Shown piece after piece: positions 1 to 11,400 of a stretch of DNA of 64,000 nucleotides. The translations under genes were made by a program, and so were the position numbers. Within the stretch, counting starts at the first letter, position 1. Every line of letters starts with the position of its first letter. The notes under the pieces were generated by a model. That model was not told the origin of the DNA, did no database searches, and saw only the letters and a program-made list of their open reading frames with translations. Origin of the DNA: Ophioderma brevispina (taxonomy: Eukaryota; Echinodermata; Ophiuroidea; Amphilepidida; Ophiodermatidae); the NCBI GenBank assembly GCA_023653785.1, contig JAMKCH010012367.1:1-64000 (forward strand), given 5' to 3'.

Positions 1-720
1 TATGCGACTTAAGTGCATATACCGGATGGACAAAATGCTTTCAGTGTGGAAGGAAGTTTATCTCGTGGTTTTCTAGGTCAGAATTTTATGAGGAATAAGA
101 AATATGTTTAGGGAAAACGCCCCGATTCCTGAACGCACCCACCACCAAAATGGGGTTCTTTCCGGGGGGGGGGGGGGCAAAACATACATATGGTTACATA
201 TGAAGACAAAGAAAATTACTGACCGTCTAGTGACCATAATTGTGCATATTCGGGTATTTAAGTATAATAATTAACTTGATGTAGAATATATCAAGTGCAC
301 GTAAGTTGTAGTGGGTCACTACATCATGCCCCCCCCCCCAATAGTAAGAAATACACTGGAAATTGAAAATAAAACCTCATTAGGAAGTAATTTTTGTTTC
401 AAATCCTGACAGTAGTTTTCAAGATGATAGTATAGTTCATCTGTGGATGTCTGGTGTAGGTGGCAAGAGGGTAAAACGTATTTTTGGGGTGCAACCCATG
501 GAGGGTGGGGGGCACTTGAAATATAATTTGTCTTATATGTGCTACCAGGTGGTACGAAAATTGCTTCAGGGTGTGGTATTTTTAATAGATAACCATGGCA
601 TTGACGTTTTATATGTTATATTGGAGAGACAAAGGGTCCTTGGTTGTATATTGAAGCGATTGGGGTCACGGTTTTGGTTGTCAGTTTAAAAATGTCAAAA
701 TGGGGGTTCAAGGAGAGGCA
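1..720. repeat. left arm of a diverged inverted repeat
   Basis: This stretch reappears, reverse-complemented and diverged, at about 2146-2860. Shared landmarks include a GCTTTCAGTGTGGAAGGAAG block (near 40 here, near 2790 there), a poly-G/C tract, a TAGTGACC block and a TTAGGAAGTAA block. The short reading frames within it are not conserved between arms, so I see no gene. It is probably a dispersed repeat present in both orientations. Confidence 0.6.
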
Positions 721-1074
721 TTCAACATTTATACGCTAAATTGTAATTTTTATATGTAACGCGCTTGGGAGGGGACCTTAATTTGATAAAGTCCTGTATC
801 AAATGATTGTATTGTAACAGGGACCACTAAACCCCTTCACCTCCTGAACCCGGACCCTATATATCCGTGCCGATGTAAATTCAATTAGTTTTAATTATCA
901 CCTATATGTAATAAATACTTTTGTCAGATTAAAAATTACATAAAAAAAACAACCGTAGTTGTGTTTAAGTAATTTTCCGATGTATTTTCACTAGGGTTGT
1001 GCATTTACCCCACCCCCCCCCACAGCTTATCTTCACTGTCATATCATTACTACATCAAGCCTTTTACTACTTAA

Positions 1075-1835
1075 AGGGACATAAATGGCATGAAAAAATA
1101 ACACTAATGAAAAGGACTCTTACTGAAATCACTTCCAGAGTTTGAAAACCTTTGGATGTTTACATCATGTAACCACAGGGTAAATCGTGGAAGAGTTCCA
1201 GGGGGAGTTGGCAGTCACTATGAGTTACAATAATGCTCTCCACCAAGAACACAGTTCAGTGGGTATACTTGTACATACTTTGACCTGAACTGACCTTGTG
1301 TGATCTGGGTATCAGAGATCATACCCAAAACCAGTGGGTGTATTTTCTAATAACTTGCGAATGGAAGGTACTGAAGCTGTGCGAGGGAAATGAAGATTTT
1401 ACTAGCTCATAGTGAAGGTTTTGGTGGCAATTTCTTTAACAAGGATTCTGACATTACTCTCAGCATTTCCACTTGAAAAGCATGTTGTCAGCAGCTCCAG
1501 ACCATTGCTATTGTATATGTGCTAATCCCGGCTAATCCACATCTTTCACTTGCCAGATCATATCTTACTACAAGCCTAAAGTACAATGCCTGATTTCCGG
1601 TCGGAAGCTTTTTGAATTGTTTCGCCAAACATGCTAGATACCCTGTAAATTCTGTCAGGATGTGAACACCTTGCTTTCTGTTCCAGAAATTGCCACAAAC
1701 TGCCACCTCCCCCCCCCCCGCACTCTCCTGTTTTTACAGAATTAGACATCCAAATTGTGTTTTCAAACTCGGTGAAGTGATTTTCAGTAAGGGTCCTTTT
1801 CATTATGTAAATTTTTTTCATGGCCATTTTGTTCC
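1075..1835. repeat. inner inverted-repeat pair
   Basis: The sequence at about 1075-1165 (AAAGGGACATAAATGGCATG, then a run matching AATGAAAAGGACTCTTACTG) returns on the opposite strand at about 1730-1835. The 1215-1700 interior shows no clear symmetry and no gene. The pair nests inside the 1-720/2146-2860 inverted repeat, so the first 2.9 kb is a diverged palindromic arrangement. Confidence 0.55.
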
Positions 1836-2145
1836 CTTTAAATACATAATAAACTAGATTCGTAGGTTACTACAGTTTTGGTTGATCTATTTGTCATCAT
1901 AGGTATCATATAGTATTATTTCTTATCTCCCCCCCCCCCCAACATTGTGTATGCACATGAAGCGTGGGGTGTGCAAAACAACAAATAACTAGACAATTTT
2001 TCATTGTTTTAGTTTAAATGGTAATGTTTTGCAAAAACGCACATTTGTTTGATAATTGAGGTGGACCATTCAGAATATGCTATCCTGCGGCGGCAAGCGC
2101 GGTGGGTGTGTTTGGTGGGGGGTGCTCCCATATCCTTTGTGGATA

Positions 2146-3345
2146 TCATGCCTGTCCCTGAACCCTTTTGACATCACACTGACACAAAACAATGACCCCC
2201 ATTCCCTTCAATATGCAACCAATGACGCCCCTTTTTTCAATAATATCAATATAAACTTCCAATGACCCCTCTTCGTACAATCTGGTAGGCACATATAAGT
2301 CGCATATTGAAGTCCCCCAATGGGTTGCAAACTCCAAAATACTGCATTTTACCATTCACAAGACCTCCACAGATGAACTATACTATCTCCTCACACTACA
2401 GTTTCGAATTGAACAAATACTTCCTAATGTGGTATTTTTTTATATTTTAAGCAATTTTCAGTGTATTTCTTACTAGGGGGGTCATTTTAGTGACCCCCTA
2501 CCGCACTTATTACCACCCCCCCGTATAATTACTACAAACAAGTACATTATAACTAAATCACCTGAATAAGCTAATTCTTAGGTCATTACAACTACAACAC
2601 GGTCAGTAATCTTATTTGTCTTCATCTGTACCATACTAGAGGATTTTTTTTTTATTTTTTGACCCCCCCCCCCCCCAGAAATAACCCCTATATAGGGGAA
2701 TTCGCTCACGGGTTCGGGCTGTCTACTAACATATTCTTTTCCGCATAAAATTCTGCTGATTTAGAAAAAGCCATGATAATAATCTTCCTTCCACACTGAA
2801 AGCTATTTGCGTACCATCTGGTATAGGCACATATAAGTCGCAGATTGAAGTGGGCCACCCCCCCCCAATGGTTTTGCCCCCCAAAATACTGCATTTTGCC
2901 ACCTCAACCAGACCTCCACCATACCTTCTACTATCCCTGAACCTACTGTTCTGGATTAACATTACTTACGTCCTGATTGTGCTATTTTTTTGTATATTTA
3001 AGAAATTTTTTAACTGTAGTTCTTAATAAGGGGGTTCATTTAGTGACCCCTACACTTATTTACCCTCGTATCATTACACTGACATGAAGTACATTATACT
3101 TAAAACCTGAATAAGCTTATTCTTAGGTCATTACATACAACACGTTCAGGATATCTTGTCTTCTTATGTACCATAATATTGTTTTTTCTTTAATTTTTTG
3201 ACCCCCTCAGAAATAACCCCACCATATTGAGGATTCGTTCAGGATTCGCCTTTTTACCTAACATATTCTATTCCTCATAATTCTGATCTAGAAAATCCCC
3301 ATAGAAACTTTTCTTTCAGGTGAACTAGCTCATTTTAAGCCCCGG
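2146..3345. repeat. right arm plus a further tandem copy of the same repeat
   Basis: Positions 2146-2860 are the reverse complement of 1-720. From about 2825 to 3345 the same unit repeats directly: GGCACATATAAGTCGCA occurs near 2288 and near 2825, and the blocks GAATAAGCTAATTCTTAGGTC and CATATTCT follow in the same order in both. Unit length is about 540 bp. No coding potential is supported. Confidence 0.6.
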
Positions 3346-3900
3346 ACTAAACCCAAATTTTGAGAATTGTTAACCATTTTAGTCCCAATTTGCTGTTGTT
3401 GCCAAAATTGTGTGTGATTTTTGGCTCCCAAATCACTGATTTGTTTGATAAAGATCTATATTTTTTTTTTCGTGGCGGGGAGAGGGGGAACTGTCCACTG
3501 GCCGGAATACTGGGAAAAAGAAAAACAATGCGGGAAATGTACACACCCCCGCCCCCCATACATTCACCGGCAACCGCCGAACCTGGGTGCCATTCTGCAT
3601 GTTTGTATCTGTTCCTGGCAGTGGCAGCGAATATTCTGTTTCGGGGGGGGGGGGATTCGGGGGAGGGGAGGGAAGAAGTTAAATTTGAGGAGGAAATACA
3701 AATTTTGCCGATTTTTAACCAATTTTGGTCCCAAATTGCTCTTTTTGCCAAAATTTGGTGATTTTGGCCCAAAAATCACTGATTTTTGCCAAAGATCCGT
3801 TATTTTTTCTGGAAGGGAGGGGAGAACTGCCGAGACAACTGTTCTGGCAGGGGAGGATAAATGCTCACCCTGGCACCGCCACTGTCTGTGAGCAACATCC
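3345..3900. repeat. dispersed repeat family, two copies in tandem
   Basis: Two related units sit at about 3350-3620 and 3710-3870. Each carries GCCAAAATT, a TTGGCCCAAAAATCACTGAT-like block and a G-rich stretch. A third relative lies at 38740-38960 and a fragment at 4970-5060. Open frames on both strands here come from the low-complexity composition and are not conserved. Confidence 0.55.
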
Positions 3901-5030
3901 CTAGCTATACCAATGGACCAAGTTGTAAGGATTAATAAAACATGTATTTTGTTTTCGGGTTTGGGGTTGATCACACACTTGTGAAAACATAATTTGTAAT
4001 GCCAAATAACTTTTTTGATCGTTAATTGGACATTTTTAGTTACACGACAAATTACATGTCAAAATAATGTCAAAATAATGCATCATAATTTGCCATTTTG
4101 ATGACATGACTAATCATAAAAAACCTATAAATTTATTAATTTGTCATACGCTAAACTTTAATCTTGTAATGCCACTATAACTGGCAAATAAGAACAATTT
4201 AGTTATTCATAAATTTGTCATGAATTTTAAAAAGTGAAAGTTTTAAAACATGAGAATATCTGTGATGATAGAATATAGAAATAATTTTGAAAGGGTAATA
4301 ATTGTTAATTGAACAATTCATGAAAACCTTTTTAGCTTTATTTTTTAAATGAATCAAAAATTCAATTGCATGACATTTTTTTTAATTGTCAAAATAAGAA
4401 CCTTTTCGTGACCTAAATATTAATGTTTTCAGTGCATGGACAAATAGCATGAAAAATCATTCAAACATAACGCCCGATGGTTGAAAAACACCTTTTTGAA
4501 CGGGCTTTGGAATGACCCATAAAAGTATTGTAGGTCTAGGATGAAGCTAGTTTTAAATATTGGTACGCTTTTAACTACTTGTACTTGTATAATAAGTCAG
4601 GCATGAATTGTAATCGATTTTATTTTTAGTATTTAATACACGACAAAAATAAATCACTTTTTACCCAATTTGCACTTAGTGAGCCAGGCACTATTGGTAT
4701 TGTACGTGTCGTGTGTACGTGTACGTGTATGAAAATGCAAATATCCGGCAAAATATAATTTTTATTGGTGTTGTACGAACACCAATTTAAGGTAGCAATT
4801 ATCAAACATCCTCTGCAAAAATCTGTTGAGTATGCCTTCACACAATAATACAACCACGGTGGACATTGAAACTGACATAAATGAAAATGCATTGGGGGAG
4901 GGGCCCACCGCGAGGCAGCGAGTGGGGGAGGCAGTGGCGGCATTGCAGATGGTCAAAAGAAAAATGACGGGAAGAAAACTAAACGGATTGTTGCAAAAAA
5001 AAAATCAGCGATTGGGGCCAAAAATCACCA
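3900..5030. other. AT-rich stretch without a recognised feature
   Basis: The sequence is AT-rich with scattered TAATTTGTCAT-like words between 4000 and 4250. I see no gene, RNA or clear repeat apart from the edge of the dispersed family near 4970. Confidence 0.4.
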
Positions 5031-6235
5031 AAATTTGGGTAAAGGTCAGCGATTCGGACAAAATTTATTAAAAAATCGTCACTCAATAAAAAAAAAAAAC
5101 ACCCATTCTATACAAAATTGACATGAAAAATTGATATAGGCCTACCAGGAAGGCTGAAATGGGACCGAGGTCTGGGGGCACGAATCGGATGGTCATTTGT
5201 GTTGAGACCCCACCCCCCCCCCACTGGGTCAATTCTACCAACATTAAAATCTTTATATAATTAAATCGGGCCATCCCCTTGTAATTCATGCCACTGCGTG
5301 TTTTAAACCAGACCTGCTTTCTTCGAGTTAATAGTATAGCTAAGTATATTTACTTTAGGCTAAAAATGTTTAGTCAATTGCATTCGGAACCTCCACAGCT
5401 TTCCTGTGGCCATGCAGTACAACACATATTACCAAGGACGCAAGTGTTCCGCACTGACCTCTAGGTCCAGTCAGCCTTCTTGGTATAGTCAGGCGGAAGG
5501 TCACAAATTATTTCTTCCAAAATACGTTAAGATGCATGATGCTAATTAATGAATGACAAAAAAAAGTTTAAACGTATTGTTCAACTGATATATGAGGGTA
5601 TTCTTATCTCTTATTTTTTTGTTTTCCAAAAAATAAATAATTTGAAATAAAGATCAAAGATGCAAACCGCCCAGCGTGATATCACGATTTAAACGCGAGA
5701 CAAAAACGGTCACGAATTTTTGCGTTAAAATAACCACGGTTGATGATTTCATAAGAACGTCTTTAATGAATTAAAATACCTAGTATAAATCAATCTTGAA
5801 TGTTTGCAGTAGGCCTTCTTATTGTTCTCTTTTATCACCGAGAAATAAATAATTTACATAGGAAATAGTACAAAGGTCAAACTCGAAGGACCATGCGTAA
5901 TTAAAACGCCCGAAAATGGATGACAACTCGTACCATAGAACACGGTACCCTCAATTTACGAATTTAATCTCTGTCAAACCACCGGAATTCAATACGCGTG
6001 TACTACTGTGTACAAAATTTTAGCTATGTTTACAACACGGTTATTTGCAAATATCAATGAAATCGAAATTCATCTATCAGCAGGTGAATACATAAACACC
6101 GAGCAGCGAGAGAAACGAGGGGAAAGGGGATACCGAATAGGGTACAAAATTCAACATGGCGGACCTTCTGGGTAAAAGTCAGCCTCCCGGGGAAAAAAAA
6201 CATGTGGAAGTTCATTCTTGATAGTATAGATGCAA
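5030..6235. repeat. about 1.2-1.4 kb dispersed repeat, copy 1
   Basis: This region matches 40440-41835 in the same orientation. Shared landmarks in order are a poly-C tract after GAGACCCC, AGACCTGCTTTCT, ACTTTAGGC, CCATGCAGTA, GGCGGAAGGTCACAA, CCAAAAAATAAATAATTT, GCACGAATTT, a run with TACAACACG, and GCGACCTC or GCGGACCTT near the end. No protein of transposon type is readable, so a non-autonomous mobile element is likely. Confidence 0.6.
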
Positions 6236-6794
6236 GGGCTTCTCTTATTTGTTTGTGACAACAATGTTTGTTTTATCAGGGATTTTAATTCACTATTTTG
6301 ACAAAGATGAATGCGTAACCAGCCTGGTGAAGGTTTGCGCCGAGGCTAATGTTTGCCGTAGTAATAGTAGTACAACACGACTGACTTAGACTGGTATCAT
6401 GCACACGCAGAAATGGCTATCTTAACAATGACGTCATCTACCAAGTCTCCAAGCCACGCGTCGATACCCTCATGGAGATTACCCACAAACCCCAAAACAA
6501 CGCAAAAAAACAATCCATAAAGTGGTCCAAAAACATACCCGGTCTCCAAAACGCGCATCTAACACATCAATTAAAGTTTTTCGTGATTTACACGACATAT
6601 TTCCACATCTTATTCACCATTTACGGTGACCGATAACTACATTACCCGCAGTACTTGCAAAAGGGGAGGCCTGTGAACGTGGTAGCACAAAACCAATCGG
6701 TTAGGTCTCGTTACCCTAATGGACGATCTACCAACAAACAACGCAAAAATAACCCCCCCCGAATGTAATTAACGTCTTTAATAGTATATATACG

Positions 6795-7020
6795 GTTACA
6801 CTGTTTATGTTTGGCTACATCCCAATGAAAGTACATCATCTATCAGTATCTTTTGAAAAAAATCCCTTAAACACTGAGCAATCGCGAGACGCGATGGGAA
6901 GGGTATTACCCGATTAGGGGGTTTAACAACATTCAACATTGCGACCTCCTGGGTCAACATGGCAGCTTCCAGGGAAAACAAACATGGCGAAGTGCGATCT
7001 TTATAGTAATAGATAGATAA
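6795..7020. repeat. partial copy of the end of the 5-6 kb repeat
   Basis: The CATCTATCAG, GAGCAATCGCGAGACGCGATG, ATTCAACATTGCGACCTC and CTTTATAGTAATAG blocks match about 6010-6235 and 41470-41835. The repeat end is thus present at least twice within 1 kb here. The reading frame crossing it on the minus strand is a repeat by-product. Confidence 0.55.
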
Positions 7021-8237
7021 TGAAATGTAAAATTTGACAAATTTCAAAATTGGCTTTTCGTCGTCTTTTAGTTTTATTGCTTTCCATCTTTTGGCATCAA
7101 CACTGAGAGCAAATCCCATACATTCACTTATGGCCCAACCGGGGAAGGGGGGGGTAATTGGACCCAATGCATCATGTGCAAACATATCAACATAAACATG
7201 GGGTATATACTTGTGGCATATTCATTTTTTTTTCCAGAAAAAAAATCTCTTGAAAATTTTCACCGCAAGCCTAACCACAACATAATCACAACTGCTTTTT
7301 TTTAAACTCAATAATTCAATTCCTTTACTTCAATCTGTTAGCAGAAAATATGGACAAAAAGTAAGTCCAATTTGTTAAAAAAATCCATGTTGGCTGCTAT
7401 ACTTTATACTTTTTGATATTTTTTCTCTCATCATTTTCTAGGTATAACAACACCGAAGTTGTTTCTGTTGCAATTTTTTGAGGTCAAACTATTATTTAAT
7501 TTAAATTTCTTGCATTCATTAAAACTAAAGAGAACAAGCCTATTGCGAATGTGATCTTTGATTGTATAATTATAACACAAATCGATTTATGTTACAGATC
7601 AGAATATTGGTTCAGATTTGGTGTCCAAATATAATAGTGATTACATCAATAAGAAGTTAAAGCCAGATGAGTAATTTTTACTCATTTTTTCAACAATTTA
7701 TCATAACTTAATATTTGTATGTTTGTTTGTTAACATTCTAAAATGAAATAAGGGTATTTGTGACATTTTAGTGTAGATGTTAATTATACTCTACATGTAA
7801 ATCCAGTGAAGCCAAACACAACCAACCAGAATACAAAGGGCAAAAAGATGAGTCGGCATAAACTTTAATTGCTTCCGTATTTACTGAAAACATGTGTGTT
7901 ATCTGTGCGATCAAATTAACAAGTTCCAAATTACCAGTAAACTTTATAACACGACATTCAGGTGACCATGATGATTGGTCATCAAATTTATAATCAACAA
8001 AATTGTAAATGAAATACTCCATCATTTTTGTACTTTTTGGTCTTTAAAGGACAGATAACCTATCGCTATATCCGTAAGAATGACATGATTACTTCTTTAC
8101 AATCCCATTGTTTATAAAACACATTACACTTGTCTCGAGAAAACTGATTAAATTAATTACCGGTAATATTGAATACATCGGAATGAAATCTAAAAAAAAT
8201 GTCATGTCGTCTGCAAATTTGAATCAATCTTCCAACT
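7021..8237. other. AT-rich stretch downstream of the cyclase gene
   Basis: This lies 3' of the guanylate cyclase stop codon. I see no conserved reading frame. AATAAA-like words occur in the region, but none can be assigned as the polyadenylation signal. Confidence 0.4.
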
Positions 8238-8319
8238 ATATTTTTTTAATCAAAATAACCCTGCAACTCCGTAACTATTTGTCGATGAAATGTGTGCCAC
8301 AATAAAGTAATCTAAATTG

Positions 8320-8419
8320 TCATTTCTTCAGTCCAGGATCTTGGCTTCGGCGGCTTGTTTTCTCAATCTTGTAGATGGATCTGGTTGTGCACAATCAAAG
8401 GTGTGGATCTCGCTTTGCC
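8320..8419 (-). CDS. guanylate cyclase terminal exon c6, copy 1
   Basis: It encodes the end of the cyclase domain (GEIHTF-like, for the family's KGKG-x-x-x-T-F/Y-W-L) and a short tail with YKIEK and KPP. Copy 2 reads through GKGEIH and [16 protein letters not shown] to a stop at 11826-11828. Copy 1 has indels that interrupt this, so its exact stop (8320-8322 or 8328-8330) is uncertain. Confidence 0.75.
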
Positions 8420-11400
8420 CAAAATGTAAACAGGCAGTAACCACGCTGATCTTAATTACATCTTCTTAAGTTCTTACAAATTAAGCATTTTAATGTTTTG
8501 GCTTAAAATAAATCTCATTTTAATTCAATTTGTTTCACATGATTTTCCTCAAATTATTTGAAACAATTCATTGAGCGTATTATACCTCAATCGGCACCAG
8601 CCCTCTGTCGACCAAATCATATCCACCGATTTCATTCATCAGATCTCCTTACAACCAGGGCCTGACGTGAATCTTCAGTGCCTATCGGAAAAAATACAAC
8701 GAAAAGAAATTATCTTTCCTTTTTGTTACTAGCACTTCTTATTTTGAATAAAAGTGTTAAAGACTGAGAATAAAGGTTACAAAATGTTTTAGCCCTCTGC
8801 CGTGTATCTATCGTTCATATCACCGGCGACAGCTCTATTTTAACGTAAAACAAGGGAGCCCTATCCCCCTCAAGAAAATACCTGTTTAAACTGGAGATAA
8901 CAAAGCTAAACCCAAATCACGGTGTCATTGTCGGGGGGGTTAATAAAGCTTATATCCAGATAGACTTCATTATCTGGAGATAAAGGAACCTTTGTCCCCC
9001 TGAGCCAAGCTCTGTTAACCCTAAGAACCCTTTCAGAAGGCTCAGCAGAAAACCCAACCACAACTCCTCATCAAAAACCTGGTGACCATACGACGAACTT
9101 TATGTCAAAAATTAGTGTTTAACGTATGTGATTGGTGTCACACCAATAACTTAATTTTCTAATCGCCAGGAATTATTAATGGTTGATATGTGTTGGTAAT
9201 TGGAGGAATGGATCGGCATATCATGTATTTCGTGAATCTTCCCATTAGGTGGCACCAGAACATTACTTACCCTCGCCGTAGATCCATTCGAAAAAGCAGT
9301 GTTGACTGTGTCACCAAACAAAACACAGTAACGTGGCATGGTCAGGCCCACTCTCACAACACACGAACCTAGTTTAAAAGAATGGAAACTATCGGTAAAT
9401 CAAATTCTTGACAGACAATTGGGCCGTTTTTTTAAAGTTCGGTCTTTCAAAGAATTGCAGTCTTGCCAGGAATGGTTTAGCATTTTCCTGAACTCAGCTT
9501 TTATTCATCTACTTGACCATCATCAATGTATTTTAGTGTCATCAGTTGTTGCATTTATCAATTTTACCATTCAGACAAAAGCATTTTCCTTCCATTTAGG
9601 CTGCCTGTTAATCCTTCCACACAACAGGTGTTACACATTCTCTGCCTCATAGGGTTAGTCCAAATCAATTGGAATTTTAGAATGGCGATAATATACAAAA
9701 ATGAAACAGACCCTTAAGTATTATATGCATTAAACAACAAATTGGAACGACGGTCAACGACCAATTGTAATGACTAATCCGAACACCCACTTCGGTCGTT
9801 TCTATCTAACGTACCTTACTGCTAAACTATACTACAACAATTTGCTTAAAGCCCCCTTCAAAATCATTTTTAGGGCCTTTAACTATGGAGTACATCAAGA
9901 ATCCATCTTGGGCTCTGTCCTTTTTCATATCTATATTGAATAACGATATCCTCTCATCTGCTACCTCTGTACATTCTTGAATAATGACATGCCTTTCCCA
10001 TTTGATCTACTTACCGGAGTGAATACCAATCCGAAGTTTGAGTTCAACGTCCGCGTTTTGTGAGAACACCAAATTTGTGTACGTCTTCAAGCAAGTGCCA
10101 TGGCCGGCATAGGGCCAATCTGAGCTGCCGTGCTTTTGCCGTTACGAATCGGCAAGCCACACCAGCATTTTCGGCATCACCAAGGTCTCCACCTTTAACA
10201 CAAATATATTCTCTAGCTGAGTACATGTCCATACAAAATAAAGCAGTAAGTCCCAGTAATCGGTCCAAACAGATCACAATCTTATAACGCGTGGAATTTC
10301 AACCTTCATTGTATAGCATGGGTCCTGTGACACTTTCAACCAAAAAATATATTTTTAAAATGACCATTCGTACCAAAACTTAAAACATGCTCTATCCAAG
10401 AGACATGATGTCGTGTTTCTAGGACCAGAGTGAACGTAACCCCCCTCCTACTGATTTAAGATCCTCCCAAATAAGACTTACAAGAGTGTACACATCAAAC
10501 ACTTTCACCAGAAGTAGGCCAATGCGAGTCTTACCTTGTACACATCGTAGTTAGAGATGATAGCGTCGAACAGCGTGTACAATCCATTCAACCTATTCAC
10601 AACCTATAAAATAATTCAAAGGTAGACAGATGTTGGCTTTGTTTTATTTAGTGCATTTCTCCAAACAATCAAATGTACACGTGTTCAGTTTGACACGAAT
10701 AAAATGAAAACAATCACCACCACGTTCCGTTTCGCATCCCTTTGAAATCATATACATCTCCATGTGAGGTATTACAGTAAGCAAAAAGTTTGGAGTGTAA
10801 TATACGAACTTATCGGTATCGCCCAGGGCATTGCATTTTCCAAAGAAGGCTTTTATTAGAGGTAAAATTCCTACTTTGGCTCTTCATCATTGGGTTATTG
10901 TGCACTGCTATCAAGAGTTTCTAAGTGCCATTAGACGTTGCTAATCACCAACATATAAGGATTTACCACTGAATATCCTGCCATATTTTTTAGGTTTTTT
11001 TTTTTAATTGACGTATTGAACAGAATGAAGAGATTGGTAAGGGTTTGGGTTTTCATTTCCAAATTAGTGAAGGGCGTGTATTAAAGAACCGATAACTGGT
11101 GAAAAAACTTTTTTGTCATAGAGGTCCACCCCCGTGGTTTAGCAGATCCTGGAAATTTAAAAAGCAACCTAAAGTAGTAAGCTTATCATGAAAAACGGAA
11201 AACTCCCTCCCATCCACAAGGTGAAAATGTTGCAATATACACTCTAAAATGGTGATATCCTTGACATGAGCTTGCAGTTCAATTATGGAGACATATCCTG
11301 AGAATGTGAAGTATAATCTCTAGGCATGCAATGAACGTTGAGTACCTGTATCGAGTGCTTGCTGCGGAAAGTGCGGTGAAACCGACGATATCGGAAAAGA

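Noticed and set aside
3347..3974. Several 130-156 codon frames on both strands
   Set aside because: They overlap one another in a low-complexity dispersed repeat and are not kept in its other copies.
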